DNA of 26,738 nucleotides from JAQVEB01 sp028698105 (GCA_964293155.1 CAXYYA010000044.1:1-26738), one strand, 5' to 3'; counted from the stretch's first letter, positions 7,257-16,301 are shown. Numbers and translations are program-made. Notes: generated from the letters alone by a model not told the origin.

Positions 7257-8573
7257 TTACGCTTGCCAATATTTATTTACGAGTTCCTGCTTCATGTTCA
7301 CCTCTTCCGGACGGAAATATTTCGACAATAAACTCCATGCCTTGTCCAACATCTCGGTTGTGTTGAGATTCACGTCAATAGCCAAAATATATTCCGAATA
7401 ATCTTTGGCGAAATCCAGTGCGCGCTGATCGTAATCGGTAAGATCGAAACCGTTTTCCAGTTTCGTTTTCGCGTTTGCAGCATCGGCATACAACCGCACA
7501 GCCGCATTCATCACCTGCGGATGGTCGTCACGCGTTTTCTTGCCCTGTACCAACTGCTTCAAACGCGAAAGCGAACGGAACGGGTCAACGATAACCTTGC
7601 CCACATCGCTATCGCGACGCAAAAAGAGCTGCCCTTCCGTAATGTAACCCGTGTTATCGGGAACGGCGTGCGTAATATCGCCACCCGAAAGCGTTGTAAC
7701 AGCGATAATGGTGATGGAACCTCCCGTAGGGAATTGGGCTGCCTTTTCGTAAATCTTCGCCAAATCGGAATACAGCGATCCGGGCATGGAGTCTTTGGAA
7801 GGGATCTGATCCATACGATTCGACACGATTGACAATGCGTCGGCATAAGAAGTCATGTCCGAAAGCAGTACAAGCACTTTTTCGTTCTTTTGCACCGCAA
7901 AATATTCGGCGGCCGTAAGCGCCATGTCTGGGATCAGCAACCGCTCCACGGCGGGGTCTTCTGTCGTGTTCATAAAACTGATGATGCGATCGAGCGCTCC
8001 GGCGTTGCTGAACACGTTTTTAAAATAAAGGTAATCGTCGTTGGTCATACCCATGCCGCCCAAAATAATTTTATCCGTTTCGGCGCGAAGCGCCACGGTA
8101 GCCATTACCTGGTTGAATGGTTGGTCGGGATCGGCAAAGAACGGGATTTTTTGTCCCGAAACGAGCGTATTGTTCAGGTCAATACCCGAAATGCCGGTCG
8201 CGATAAGTTCCGAAGGTTGCTCACGACGAACCGGATTTACCGACGGTCCGCCAATTTCCACTTCTTCCCCTTCGGGAACGGGGCCGCCGTCAATCGGTTC
8301 GCCGTAGGCGTTGAAGAAACGTCCGGCAAGCTGGTCACCCACCTTCAGCGATGGCGCCTTGCCAAGAAAAATCACCTCGGCATTGGTATGCACGCCTTCC
8401 GTTCCCTGAAAGATTTGCAAGGTAACTTCGTCTTCGATAATTTTCACTACCTGCGCCAATCGTCCGTCAACGATCGCCAACTCGTCGTAACCCACATCCG
8501 TGGCTTTCACCGTGCACGTGGCTTTTGTGATTTGGGTGATCTTCGTATATATTTTTTGAAATGCTTTTGCCAT
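7257..8573 (-). CDS. ntpB: V-type ATPase subunit B (non-catalytic head subunit)
   Basis: A 438-residue protein with the N-terminal beta-barrel (about 1-75), a nucleotide-fold centre and a helical C-terminal domain. Family motifs include SGQKIPFFADPDQPFNQ in place of a Walker A loop, ERLLIPDMALTAAEYFA, VLVLLSDMTSYADALS and QIPSKDSMPGSLYSDLA. The missing P-loop lysine is normal for B subunits, which lend an arginine to the catalytic site of A. It follows A after 52 bases; the order A-B-D is the usual one. Confidence 0.97.
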   Translation of the reverse strand: MAKAFQKIYTKITQITKATCTVKATDVGYDELAIVDGRLAQVVKIIEDEVTLQIFQGTEGVHTNAEVIFLGKAPSLKVGDQLAGRFFNAYGEPIDGGPVPEGEEVEIGGPSVNPVRREQPSELIATGISGIDLNNTLVSGQKIPFFADPDQPFNQVMATVALRAETDKIILGGMGMTNDDYLYFKNVFSNAGALDRIISFMNTTEDPAVERLLIPDMALTAAEYFAVQKNEKVLVLLSDMTSYADALSIVSNRMDQIPSKDSMPGSLYSDLAKIYEKAAQFPTGGSITIIAVTTLSGGDITHAVPDNTGYITEGQLFLRRDSDVGKVIVDPFRSLSRLKQLVQGKKTRDDHPQVMNAAVRLYADAANAKTKLENGFDLTDYDQRALDFAKDYSEYILAIDVNLNTTEMLDKAWSLLSKYFRPEEVNMKQELVNKYWQA

Positions 8574-8625
8574 AATGTTTTCAGCTGTTTGCTATTAGCG
8601 TATAGGCCGTTAGCTTATTTTTTGA

Positions 8626-10389
8626 TTATACTTCTACTACTGCTTTGGTTTGCACAAGTTCGTCCAATTCTGCCCGGTATTTCTCAAATTCTTCCGATTT
8701 GAACTCGGAATAATTCATCTGCTTGCAAATGTTGATCATTTTCTTGAAATAATCGGCCACATTATTGAAATTATCGAACTCAAACGGGGTGCGACAAATA
8801 TCCACAACCATATCCAAAATATACTGCTGGCGCTCAATGGGCGTTACGGCATCAATTTTGTCGAATGCATCCTGCTGAAGCACGACAAAATCAATCAGTT
8901 CCGATTTCCAGAACGTAACGTGATAGTCCACCGGCACGCCGTCGTCGCCCAAAATGTTGATTTGTTCAGAGATTTCCTTACCGCGCAGCAAGCGGGTTTT
9001 GATCTCGTTCACCTTGGTTGTCCAGTCATCCGAAATATGTTCCGAAATATATTCTTCGAATTCGGGATATTCGATGTATTTGGAATACGATTCTATAGGG
9101 TTGATAGCCGGATAGCGCTTTTTATCGGCGCGTTCCTGCTCCAGTGCGTAGAAGCAACGGGCAACTTTTTTGGTATTTTCCGTAACCGGTTCTTTGAGGT
9201 TACCGCCGGCAGGTGATACGGTTCCGATAAACGTGATGGAGGCCGTTTTGCCGTTGTTCAGGATCACGTAGCCCGCCCTTCCGTAGAAGTTGGAGATAAT
9301 CGCCGATAAGTCCATCGGGAATGCATCGGGGCCGGGCAGTTCTTCCAGGCGGTTACTCATCTCGCGAAGCGCTTGCGCCCAACGCGATGTGGAGTCGGCC
9401 ATCATCAGCACGCGCAAGCCCATGGCGCGGTAATATTCGCCGATGGTCATCGCCGTGTAAACCGACGCTTCGCGTGCTGCCACAGGCATGTTGGATGTAT
9501 TTGCCACGATAATGGTACGTTCCATCAGTTTGCGTCCGGTGTGCGGGTCTTCCAGTTCGGGAAACTCGGTGAAGATTTCCACCACTTCGTTGGCACGCTC
9601 GCCGCAGGCGGCGATGATCACAATGTCGGCCTCGGCCTGTTTGGAAATCGCGTGCTGTAAAACGGTTTTTCCGGTTCCGAAAGCGCCCGGGATAAAGCCT
9701 GTACCCCCTTCCACAATGGGATTCAGCGTATCAATGGAGCGAACGCCGGTTTCGAGGAGTTTAAACGGCCTGGGTTTTTCCTTGTAAGCGGTGATCGGAA
9801 TTTTTACCGGCCATTTTTGCACCATGGTAATCCCGGTTTCTTTTCCGCTTTCGTCCTCCACTACCGCAATGGTGTGATTCACGTTGTATTCACCTTCGCC
9901 CACAACGCTTTTTATCTTATATTTGCCCCTCATGGTGAACGGCACCATGATTTTGTGCGGTTGAAAGTTTTCGTCCACCTCGCCCAGCCACGATCCGGCG
10001 GTTACGTTATCGCCGGCTTCGGCGATGGGTTTGAATTGCCAAAGCTTTTCCACATCCAACGGATAGGTGTATTGTCCCCGTTTCAGGAAAACACCGTCCA
10101 TTTTATCGAGGTCGTTTTCCAGCCCGTCCAGATTTCGTTCGAGCAAACCGGGGCCGAGCACCACTTCGAGCATGTGCCCTGCAAATTCCACCGGAGCGCC
10201 CACCGTTAATCCGCGTGTACTTTCAAACACCTGAACGTAGGCGTTTTTCCCGATCACTTTGATCACTTCGGACATTAATTTTGTTTCGTTCAGGTCAATA
10301 TAAGCGATCTCGTTTTGCGAAACCGGACCATCAACCTCCACGATTACCAGGTTGGCTATAATTCCTTTTACTGTTCCTTTTGTTGACAT
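8626..10389 (-). CDS. ntpA: V-type ATPase catalytic subunit A
   Basis: A 587-residue catalytic subunit. It has the N-terminal beta-barrel (about 1-70), the A-specific bulge region (about 110-200), a Walker A loop GAFGTGKT (235-242), catalytic-glutamate motif ACGERANEV (E264), and a Walker B strand VLMMADSTSRWA (D332). The C-terminal bundle follows. SNRLEELPGPDAFPMDLSA and SPAGGNLKEPVTENT are typical of the family. Hydrolysis of ATP here drives rotation of D and the K ring, or the reverse. Length matches the family; no truncation. The start at 10389 gives the standard short basic N-terminus. Confidence 0.98.
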   Translation of the reverse strand: MSTKGTVKGIIANLVIVEVDGPVSQNEIAYIDLNETKLMSEVIKVIGKNAYVQVFESTRGLTVGAPVEFAGHMLEVVLGPGLLERNLDGLENDLDKMDGVFLKRGQYTYPLDVEKLWQFKPIAEAGDNVTAGSWLGEVDENFQPHKIMVPFTMRGKYKIKSVVGEGEYNVNHTIAVVEDESGKETGITMVQKWPVKIPITAYKEKPRPFKLLETGVRSIDTLNPIVEGGTGFIPGAFGTGKTVLQHAISKQAEADIVIIAACGERANEVVEIFTEFPELEDPHTGRKLMERTIIVANTSNMPVAAREASVYTAMTIGEYYRAMGLRVLMMADSTSRWAQALREMSNRLEELPGPDAFPMDLSAIISNFYGRAGYVILNNGKTASITFIGTVSPAGGNLKEPVTENTKKVARCFYALEQERADKKRYPAINPIESYSKYIEYPEFEEYISEHISDDWTTKVNEIKTRLLRGKEISEQINILGDDGVPVDYHVTFWKSELIDFVVLQQDAFDKIDAVTPIERQQYILDMVVDICRTPFEFDNFNNVADYFKKMINICKQMNYSEFKSEEFEKYRAELDELVQTKAVVEV

Positions 10390-10417
10390 ATATGTAGTTT
10401 TGTTTTTCTATGCTGTG

Positions 10418-11266
10418 TTATTCTTCGGGCATGGGCACTTCGCCTTTCAGGTTGTTGATCAACGCGCGAAAAACGCGCTCGCCCTCTTCGGCGTTCAGGC
10501 TCACCCATCGTTCCAGTATTTGCAGCTTACACAGGTATGCAAAAATATATTCGATATTGAAATAATCGAAAACGGTGTTTTCCTCCAGCCAATCCCAACG
10601 AAGTTTGTCTATTTTGCGTTCGCGCTCGTAAATATCGTTTTCTTCGGATAAACGCAGTAAATTATCAAAATAATCGAGTTCGCGGCTCAGGCCGAAATCG
10701 CGTGCATTTGGATTCTCGCGTATGAACTGAGCCACTTCGTTGTTTCCCACGATCGAGCTGTTCACGTCTCTGCCGTATTTACGGCTGTAAATGGCGGCAA
10801 GGATGTTTCCGATATTCAAATTCAGCTCAAACCAACGGGAAACCAGCGAATTTTTTGATTCCATGCCGTAATCCATGTAGAAAGACGTCATGAGGTCTTC
10901 CCACAGTTTGTTTTCGGTATGGGCATTTTCGTCGAGCCACAAACGAATGTAATCTTCGAAATATGAAGGGATTTTTGCATCCTGAACCGGAAAATCAACC
11001 GCTACGGAATCAATGGTTTCTTTTATTTCTTCTGCCGATATTCTTCCTTCTTCTTTCAGTTTGGCATTCTTGTCTTTCAGATATACCATCAGATTATGGT
11101 TGTCGTGCTTAAGGAAGTATTTATCTATCAGTTTTTTATCTTTTGGAGACAAGACATCCTCGAGCATAGCTCTGAATTCCTCTACCGTGAACGGGAGTTT
11201 GCTGCTGTCGAAAAAAATATCGGGAAGGCCCGAAACAAAATAATAATATTGTTTGTCGAATACCAT
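10418..11266 (-). CDS. DUF2764 protein of the V-ATPase operon, candidate divergent C/d-type stalk subunit
   Basis: A 282-residue, highly charged, all-alpha protein without signal peptide or membrane segment. The ATG at 11266 (MVFDKQYYYFVSGLPD) is chosen because the longer reading (to 11347) runs into the E gene; it leaves a 13-base gap after E. Proteins of this type (DUF2764) occupy the same operon slot in Bacteroidota, Chlamydia and Treponema. Two stretches recall the V-ATPase C (yeast d) subunit. One is RWFELNLNIGNILAAIYSRK (about 144-163), like the 'ELDxxNLxxxLRxKxxG' repeat. The other is NIEYIFAYLCKLQILERW (237-254), like the 'PILAYLLxxExEIRNLR' end. The operon has no other C or F gene, so a role as C-like socket between shaft and c-ring is a reasonable inference but not proven. 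Confidence 0.88.
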   Translation of the reverse strand: MVFDKQYYYFVSGLPDIFFDSSKLPFTVEEFRAMLEDVLSPKDKKLIDKYFLKHDNHNLMVYLKDKNAKLKEEGRISAEEIKETIDSVAVDFPVQDAKIPSYFEDYIRLWLDENAHTENKLWEDLMTSFYMDYGMESKNSLVSRWFELNLNIGNILAAIYSRKYGRDVNSSIVGNNEVAQFIRENPNARDFGLSRELDYFDNLLRLSEENDIYERERKIDKLRWDWLEENTVFDYFNIEYIFAYLCKLQILERWVSLNAEEGERVFRALINNLKGEVPMPEE

Positions 11267-11279
11267 GGTTTTCGGGTTC

Positions 11280-11867
11280 TTAAAACAAAAGCTTTTGAAT
11301 TTGCGGACGCAGGAATTCTTTGAAGTACTCAATGAACTCGTCTTCACCGAACTTCACTTTATACGAACCGTCCTGAGGAGAAAGCGTGAATCCGGTTTTA
11401 ATTCCGTTAACGGATTCAATTTTCAATCCTTTGTCCAACAGATTCCTGGCGTTTCCTGCAATATATTTTTTGAATTCATCGGCATTTTCTACGCCTACGG
11501 TAAGCTTTTCGTTTTTCGACCAGTTTTCCACCAATTTTGCTATAATTTGCTGCATAAAAGACTTGTCTTCCATGGCTTTTTTAACGTTTGTTGCAGCCAG
11601 ATTATCGGTAACAAGGTTGGTGATTTGCGTTTTTAACGCTTCCGACGCCTGCGAGGCATACAGTTTCAATTCCGATTCGGTATTGGTTTTCAGCTCGTTT
11701 GTTTCTTTCTGAGCGGTTGCTACGATCTGTTCGGCTTGTTTTTTTGCATCTTCCACAATTTTGTTTGCCGATGCTTTAGCCTCCGAAATAATTCTGTCAG
11801 CTTCTTCTTTGCCTTTTTCCACTCCTTCGGAGTATAGTTTCGAAGTTAGTTCCTGAATTTTATCCAT
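11280..11867 (-). CDS. ntpE: V-type ATPase subunit E (peripheral stalk)
   Basis: A 195-residue protein. The N-terminal half (about 1-95) is a continuous charged helix with IISEAKASANKIVEDAKKQA and similar heptads, the coiled-coil part of the peripheral stalk. The C-terminal half (about 100-195) is the globular domain that binds the B subunit. In other bacteria E pairs with a small G/H subunit; none is encoded here, so its partner is unknown. It is the first gene of the operon, with the promoter about 90 bases upstream. Confidence 0.93.
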   Translation of the reverse strand: MDKIQELTSKLYSEGVEKGKEEADRIISEAKASANKIVEDAKKQAEQIVATAQKETNELKTNTESELKLYASQASEALKTQITNLVTDNLAATNVKKAMEDKSFMQQIIAKLVENWSKNEKLTVGVENADEFKKYIAGNARNLLDKGLKIESVNGIKTGFTLSPQDGSYKVKFGEDEFIEYFKEFLRPQIQKLLF

Positions 11868-11954
11868 ATATTGATTGTTGTTTTGATTAAAGCCCGCACA
11901 AATAATTTAGGTTCTATGTATGTGTATCGGAAAAGTCCTATTTCATTGTTCGGA

Positions 11955-11983
11955 CAAAGATAAAAAAAACTAAATAAAACAAA
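11955..11983 (-). promoter_or_regulatory. Promoter of the V-ATPase operon
   Basis: On the minus strand a TTTG (11983-11980) lies 17 bases before TATCTTTG (11962-11955), fitting the Bacteroidota pattern TTTG-N17-19-TAnnTTTG. The transcript start is expected near 11949, giving a leader of about 80 bases before subunit E. Confidence 0.65.
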
Positions 11984-12056
11984 CGGAAAATTATCGTTTT
12001 TTTTCGAAAAAACCGATTGAATGCCGCGACTGCTTTCTAAAAGAAGTTATTTGTAG

Positions 12057-12064
12057 TATTTTTG
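12057..12064 (+). promoter_or_regulatory. Bacteroidota -7 element for the MATE gene
   Basis: TATTTTTG fits TAnnTTTG. It ends only 4 bases before the ATG at 12069, so the transcript should start at or beside the start codon (leaderless or nearly so). A clear -33 TTTG is not visible. Confidence 0.5.
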
Positions 12065-12068
12065 CGCG

Positions 12069-13358
12069 ATGGATAAAAAAATCTTCAGGCTTGCCCTTCC
12101 CAATATCATCACCAACATTACCGTCCCGCTACTGGGAATGATTGATATCGCCATTGCAGGACACCTCGGTTCCGCGGTTTACATTGGCGCTATTGCGCTG
12201 GGGAGCAACATTTTCAATATGATCTACTGGAACTTCGGGTTCATCCGGATGAGTTCCAGCGGATTTGCTGCGCAGGCTTACGGAGCACGAAACCTCACCG
12301 AGACGATGAACGTGTTCATCCGTTCGCTGGCCGTAGGGCTCGCCATCGGGTTGCTTATTTTGCTGTTGCAATACCCGATCGGGAAGTTTGCGCTGAGCCT
12401 CATAAAATCGGGCCCGGAGTCAAAACAATACGTAGAAACCTATTTTCGCATTGTGGTTTGGAGCGCTCCGGCCGTATTGAGCCTCTATGCCTTCAAAGGA
12501 TGGTTTATCGGGATGCAGAATGCGAAAATACCGATGACGATATCCATATTCAATAACCTGATGAACATTGCATTAAGTTTCCTGTTCGTTTTCGGTTTCG
12601 GAATGAAGATCGAAGGTATTGCCCTGGGAACTATGTTATCGCAATATTCTTCGCTCGCGCTCGCGGTTTTCTTTTGGGTGAAATATTACGGCAGGCTCAG
12701 AAAACACGTGCGCAAGGAAACCATTATGGACAGCATGGCCATAAAATTGTTTTTCAGAGTGAATGGCGATGTGTTTGTGCGTACTTTCCTGCTGACTTTG
12801 GTAACCACATTTTTTACGTTTGTTTCGTCGGGGATGGGCGATATAATTCTTGCCGTTAATGCGCTGTTGATGCAATTTTTCATGCTCTTCTCTTATTTTA
12901 TGGACGGATTTGCGTATGCCGGAGAAGCGCTTACCGGACGCTACATTGGTGCAAAAAATCCGGTTATGCTCAAATTAATGCTGAAACGGATCTTCTTTTG
13001 GGGATTGATCGTAAGTGTGATATCGGTAGTGCTTTATACCTTTTTCCCGAATCAAATTCTCCACATTCTAACCAATGACAATCAGGTAATTGAAGCAACA
13101 AAAAAATTCACGTTCTGGGCTATTCTTATTCCCATAACCGGCTTTGCCGCTTTTTTGTGGGACGGCATATTTATCGGCGCCACGGCATCGAAAGAGATGC
13201 GCAACGCGATGATATTCTCTGCCGTTGTTTTCTTCTCCTGTTATTATATTACCACACCCATAATGGGAAATAACGGGTTGTGGCTATCGTTTATTCTGTA
13301 TCTTTCCGTTCGCGGGATCACGCAAACGGTTTGGGCGAAAAAGGCGTTGTTTGCCTGA
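12069..13358 (+). CDS. MATE family efflux transporter
   Basis: A 429-residue inner-membrane protein with about 12 hydrophobic helices in two halves, the MATE layout. The beginning IFRLALPNIITNITVPLLGM-ID-AIAGHLGS is the typical first helix (P-N-I...D-A-GHLG). The second half has the matching MDGFAYAGEALTGRYIGAKN. It resembles the DinF-type subgroup, which exports cationic or aromatic drugs using H+ or Na+. Substrate and coupling ion cannot be read from the sequence. The gene is divergent from the V-ATPase operon; a link through Na+ is possible but speculative. No clear terminator follows. Confidence 0.92.
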   Translation: MDKKIFRLALPNIITNITVPLLGMIDIAIAGHLGSAVYIGAIALGSNIFNMIYWNFGFIRMSSSGFAAQAYGARNLTETMNVFIRSLAVGLAIGLLILLLQYPIGKFALSLIKSGPESKQYVETYFRIVVWSAPAVLSLYAFKGWFIGMQNAKIPMTISIFNNLMNIALSFLFVFGFGMKIEGIALGTMLSQYSSLALAVFFWVKYYGRLRKHVRKETIMDSMAIKLFFRVNGDVFVRTFLLTLVTTFFTFVSSGMGDIILAVNALLMQFFMLFSYFMDGFAYAGEALTGRYIGAKNPVMLKLMLKRIFFWGLIVSVISVVLYTFFPNQILHILTNDNQVIEATKKFTFWAILIPITGFAAFLWDGIFIGATASKEMRNAMIFSAVVFFSCYYITTPIMGNNGLWLSFILYLSVRGITQTVWAKKALFA

Positions 13359-13443
13359 AAAGAAGACATAAAGCCTTATTGTTCCGAGACGATGTGATCG
13401 CACATTTGAAATGGTTTTCGGAATGAAATACAGGAATTATTCG

Positions 13444-13451
13444 TAATTTTG
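13444..13451 (+). promoter_or_regulatory. Bacteroidota -7 element for the serine hydrolase pair
   Basis: TAATTTTG matches TAnnTTTG, 29 bases before the ATG at 13481. The predicted start is near 13457, leaving a leader of about 25 bases. The region between the MATE stop and this element has no hairpin-plus-T-run terminator. Confidence 0.55.
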
Positions 13452-13480
13452 AAAAATCAAACTTTTTTATCCGTACAACA

Positions 13481-15043
13481 ATGAGAAACTTATACATTGC
13501 TTTCTTCGCAATCGTCACGCTTGCCGTAAGCGGTTGCACACAAAAAACAGAACAAAAACAAACGGGAACTTCTTCCGCTTTACCGCGCAGCACGCCCGAA
13601 GCTGAAGGCGTTTCGTCCGAAGGAATCCTGCAATTTATTGGTGCTGCCGACAGCGCTTACAACAACGGCATTGAAATACACAGCATGATGATCCTCCGGC
13701 ACGGAAAAGTGATAGCCGAAGGCTGGTGGGCGCCCTACCGTGCCGACCTGAAGCACACCATGTACTCCGTATCCAAAAGTTTCACATCCACAGCTATCGG
13801 CTTCGCCGTTGCCGAAGGCAAACTGAAACTGACCGACAAAGTGGTGTCGTTCTTTCCCGAATCGTTGCCCGATACCGTTAGTCCGTATCTTGCGGAACTG
13901 GACGTGAAAGATTTGCTCACCATGTCGGTAGGACAAGCGCAGGAACCTGCCGTAACCGTAACCGACGATTGGGTGAAAGCATTCCTGGCAGCTCCTATCG
14001 AAAACGAACCCGGAACGGTGTTCCTTTACAATTCTGCGGGAAGTTTCATGCTATCGGCTATTTTGCAGAAAGTAACCGGCGAAAAGGTCATTGATTACCT
14101 CAAACCACGTCTTTTTGATCCATTGGGCATTGAAGGCGCCGATTCCGAGGTGAATCCGCAGGGGATCAATACCGGCGGCTGGGGCATCCGCGTAAAAACC
14201 GAAGACATGGCCAAACTGGGGCTGCTTTACCTGCAAAAAGGTATATGGAACGGAAAACAGCTTTTGCCGCAGGAATGGGTTGCCGATGCCACTTCCAAAC
14301 AAATAGAAACCAAACCCGAAAACATTTCGGATACCGACGATTGGTCGCAGGGCTACGGATACAAGTTCTGGCAAACCACGCACCATGCCGTCCGCGCCGA
14401 CGGCGCTTTCGGACAGTACATCATTATGCTTCCTGAAAAAGATGCCGTTATTGTGCTCACTGCGCAGGCATCCAACATGCAGGAAGAACTGAATTTGGTG
14501 TGGAATTATCTTCTTCCGGCTTTCAAAGACGAAAAACTTCCCGAAAACAAAGAACCGGAGCAACAACTCAAAGACCGCTTGTCTCACCTGTCGCTGCCCA
14601 CCTATACCGAAGCCAAAACTTCTCCTTTGCAGGAAAATATCAACGGAAAAATAATTTCGTTGAATGAAAATCCGCTTAATATTAAGGAATTATCGTTGAA
14701 ATTCAACGGAAATGTTTGCACGATGACCCTGAAACAAGATACGACTTCGTACGATTTCAACTTTAGCGATACCGGATGGGCAGAAGGCGAAACGCTGCGT
14801 CACGGCCCGTCGCTCACGGCCAGAGCCAAAGCGAATCTCACCGGACTGCCTCCGTTTAAAGTCGCCGGCAATTACACGTGGAAAACCGACAATAAGCTGG
14901 AGCTTGTGTTGCGATACATTGAAAGCCCGCACAACGAAAAGTTCGTTCTTACCTTCAGCGAACCCGTCGTAAATATGGAATATTCTTCGAATATTGATAA
15001 TTATCAGTCTAAACTTCAACTCAACGGAAAAATAGAAAAATGA
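13481..15043 (+). CDS. Lipoprotein serine hydrolase of the beta-lactamase (class C/PBP) fold
   Basis: A 520-residue protein with a lipoprotein signal ending AVSGC (Cys19), so it is probably anchored on the periplasmic or outer surface. The beta-lactamase-type domain (about 40-340) has the nucleophile motif S96-V-S-K99, the second motif Y183-N-S185, and DGAFGQ (307-312) at the third-motif position. The C-terminal part (about 370-520) is a separate beta-rich domain common in Bacteroidota members of this family. Such proteins act as esterases, D-Ala-D-Ala peptidases or amidases, rarely as true beta-lactamases; the substrate is unknown. The stop overlaps the start of the next gene (ATGA). Confidence 0.88.
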   Translation: MRNLYIAFFAIVTLAVSGCTQKTEQKQTGTSSALPRSTPEAEGVSSEGILQFIGAADSAYNNGIEIHSMMILRHGKVIAEGWWAPYRADLKHTMYSVSKSFTSTAIGFAVAEGKLKLTDKVVSFFPESLPDTVSPYLAELDVKDLLTMSVGQAQEPAVTVTDDWVKAFLAAPIENEPGTVFLYNSAGSFMLSAILQKVTGEKVIDYLKPRLFDPLGIEGADSEVNPQGINTGGWGIRVKTEDMAKLGLLYLQKGIWNGKQLLPQEWVADATSKQIETKPENISDTDDWSQGYGYKFWQTTHHAVRADGAFGQYIIMLPEKDAVIVLTAQASNMQEELNLVWNYLLPAFKDEKLPENKEPEQQLKDRLSHLSLPTYTEAKTSPLQENINGKIISLNENPLNIKELSLKFNGNVCTMTLKQDTTSYDFNFSDTGWAEGETLRHGPSLTARAKANLTGLPPFKVAGNYTWKTDNKLELVLRYIESPHNEKFVLTFSEPVVNMEYSSNIDNYQSKLQLNGKIEK

Positions 15044-16233
15044 ACCGAAAATTCCTGTTTTTAACCGCATTCATCGCATTTGCGATACAGATAAACGCCC
15101 AACTGCCCAAAGTTTCTCCCGAAAGCGTGGGCATGGACTCCAAACGGCTGGAAAATGCCGACCACGCGATCGAAAAAGCCATCGCCGATAAAGAAATTCC
15201 CGGCGCCGTGCTGGCGGTTGTCCGCCACGGAAAAATGGCTTACCTGAAAGCCTACGGCAACAAACAGATTTTTCCCTCGACGGTGCCGATGGATGTAAAC
15301 ACGGTTTTCGACCTCGCTTCGGTAACAAAACCGGTAGCAACAGCCATTTCCGCGATGATTTTGATCGAACGCGGCGAGTTAAGGCTGCTGGACAAAGTGA
15401 ATTTGTTTATACCCAATTACATGGTATGGACCGATTCCGCCGGAAGAAAAAAAGATATCCGCGTTCTCGATTTAATGACGCACACATCCGGTTTGCCGCC
15501 CTATGCACCGGTGAGCGAACTGGAGAAAAAATACGGTTCTCCCAATCCTGACGGACTCATCGAGCACATCGCAACGGTGAAACGCGATTTTGAACCGGAA
15601 ACCGATTTCCAATACAGCTGCCTCAATTACATCACCTTGCAACGCATCATCGAAACCATCACCAGGCAAAGCTTGCGCGATTTTGCAAAGCAAAACATTT
15701 TTGATGTACTCGGCATGAAGCACACCGATTACAAACCAACCGGCGAAACGTTGAAACGCGTTGCACCGACGCAGCGGCAGCCCGACGGTTCGATATTGCG
15801 CGGCGTCGTTCACGACCCGCTGGCGCGTGTGATGAACGGCGGAATTTCGGGAAATGCGGGCCTGTTCTCCGATGCCAACGATCTGGCAATTCTGGCCGCC
15901 GCGCTTCAAAACGGCGGCGAATACAACGGTAAACGCATTCTCAGTCCGTTGGGCGTGAAAGCCATGCGCACGGTTCCGCGCGCAGTATCCACGCTCGGAA
16001 GGACGCCCGGATGGGACGTTTTCACCGCTTATGCTTCCAACAACGGCGATCTGTTCGGCCCCAACACATACGGACACACCGGTTACACCGGAACATCCAT
16101 CGTCATAGATCCCGATAACGACACGGCCGTGATCCTGCTCACCAACCGTGCGCATCCCGACGACGGCGGCGATGCCATCCGTTTGCGATCGCTGGTGGCC
16201 AATGCCGTGGCGGCGGCAATTCTCGGAAATTAG
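15040..16233 (+). CDS. Secreted serine hydrolase of the beta-lactamase fold
   Basis: A 397-residue protein with a Sec signal peptide (MNRKFLFLTAFIAFAIQINA, cleavage after residue 20) and no lipobox. Motifs: S94-V-T-K97 nucleophile, Y192-S-C194 at the usual YxN position, and H346-T-G348 as the third motif. The stretch VHDPLARVMNGGISGNAGLFS is typical of Bacteroidota beta-lactamase-fold hydrolases, some of which are fused to glycosidases. It starts inside the stop codon of the preceding lipoprotein hydrolase, so the two are translationally coupled and probably act together on an envelope or extracellular ester or peptide. Substrate unknown. Confidence 0.88.
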   Translation: MNRKFLFLTAFIAFAIQINAQLPKVSPESVGMDSKRLENADHAIEKAIADKEIPGAVLAVVRHGKMAYLKAYGNKQIFPSTVPMDVNTVFDLASVTKPVATAISAMILIERGELRLLDKVNLFIPNYMVWTDSAGRKKDIRVLDLMTHTSGLPPYAPVSELEKKYGSPNPDGLIEHIATVKRDFEPETDFQYSCLNYITLQRIIETITRQSLRDFAKQNIFDVLGMKHTDYKPTGETLKRVAPTQRQPDGSILRGVVHDPLARVMNGGISGNAGLFSDANDLAILAAALQNGGEYNGKRILSPLGVKAMRTVPRAVSTLGRTPGWDVFTAYASNNGDLFGPNTYGHTGYTGTSIVIDPDNDTAVILLTNRAHPDDGGDAIRLRSLVANAVAAAILGN

Positions 16234-16277
16234 ACCCGGTAATTAGTTAAATCGCTCAAAAATTTCCCGAAATTGCG

Positions 16278-16285
16278 TACCTTTG
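16278..16285 (+). promoter_or_regulatory. Bacteroidota -7 element for yicC-gmk
   Basis: TACCTTTG matches TAnnTTTG. It ends 16 bases before the yicC ATG, so the leader should be about 10 bases. It makes yicC the first gene of a new unit. Confidence 0.6.
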
Positions 16286-16301
16286 CAAAAAAATTGGAAA
16301 A

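Noticed and set aside
8574..8625. GCTATTAGC/GTTAGC motifs in the A-B intergenic gap as a regulatory hairpin
   Set aside because: Only short direct and inverted matches, no T-run and no convincing stem; probably filler sequence.
7890..8702. Plus-strand ORF of 270 codons opposite subunits B and A
   Set aside because: Antisense shadow of two well-identified genes, crossing their intergenic gap; no family features.
11267..11347. 27-residue N-terminal extension of the DUF2764 protein
   Set aside because: It lies inside the E-subunit gene; ATG 11266 gives a conventional start 13 bases after E.
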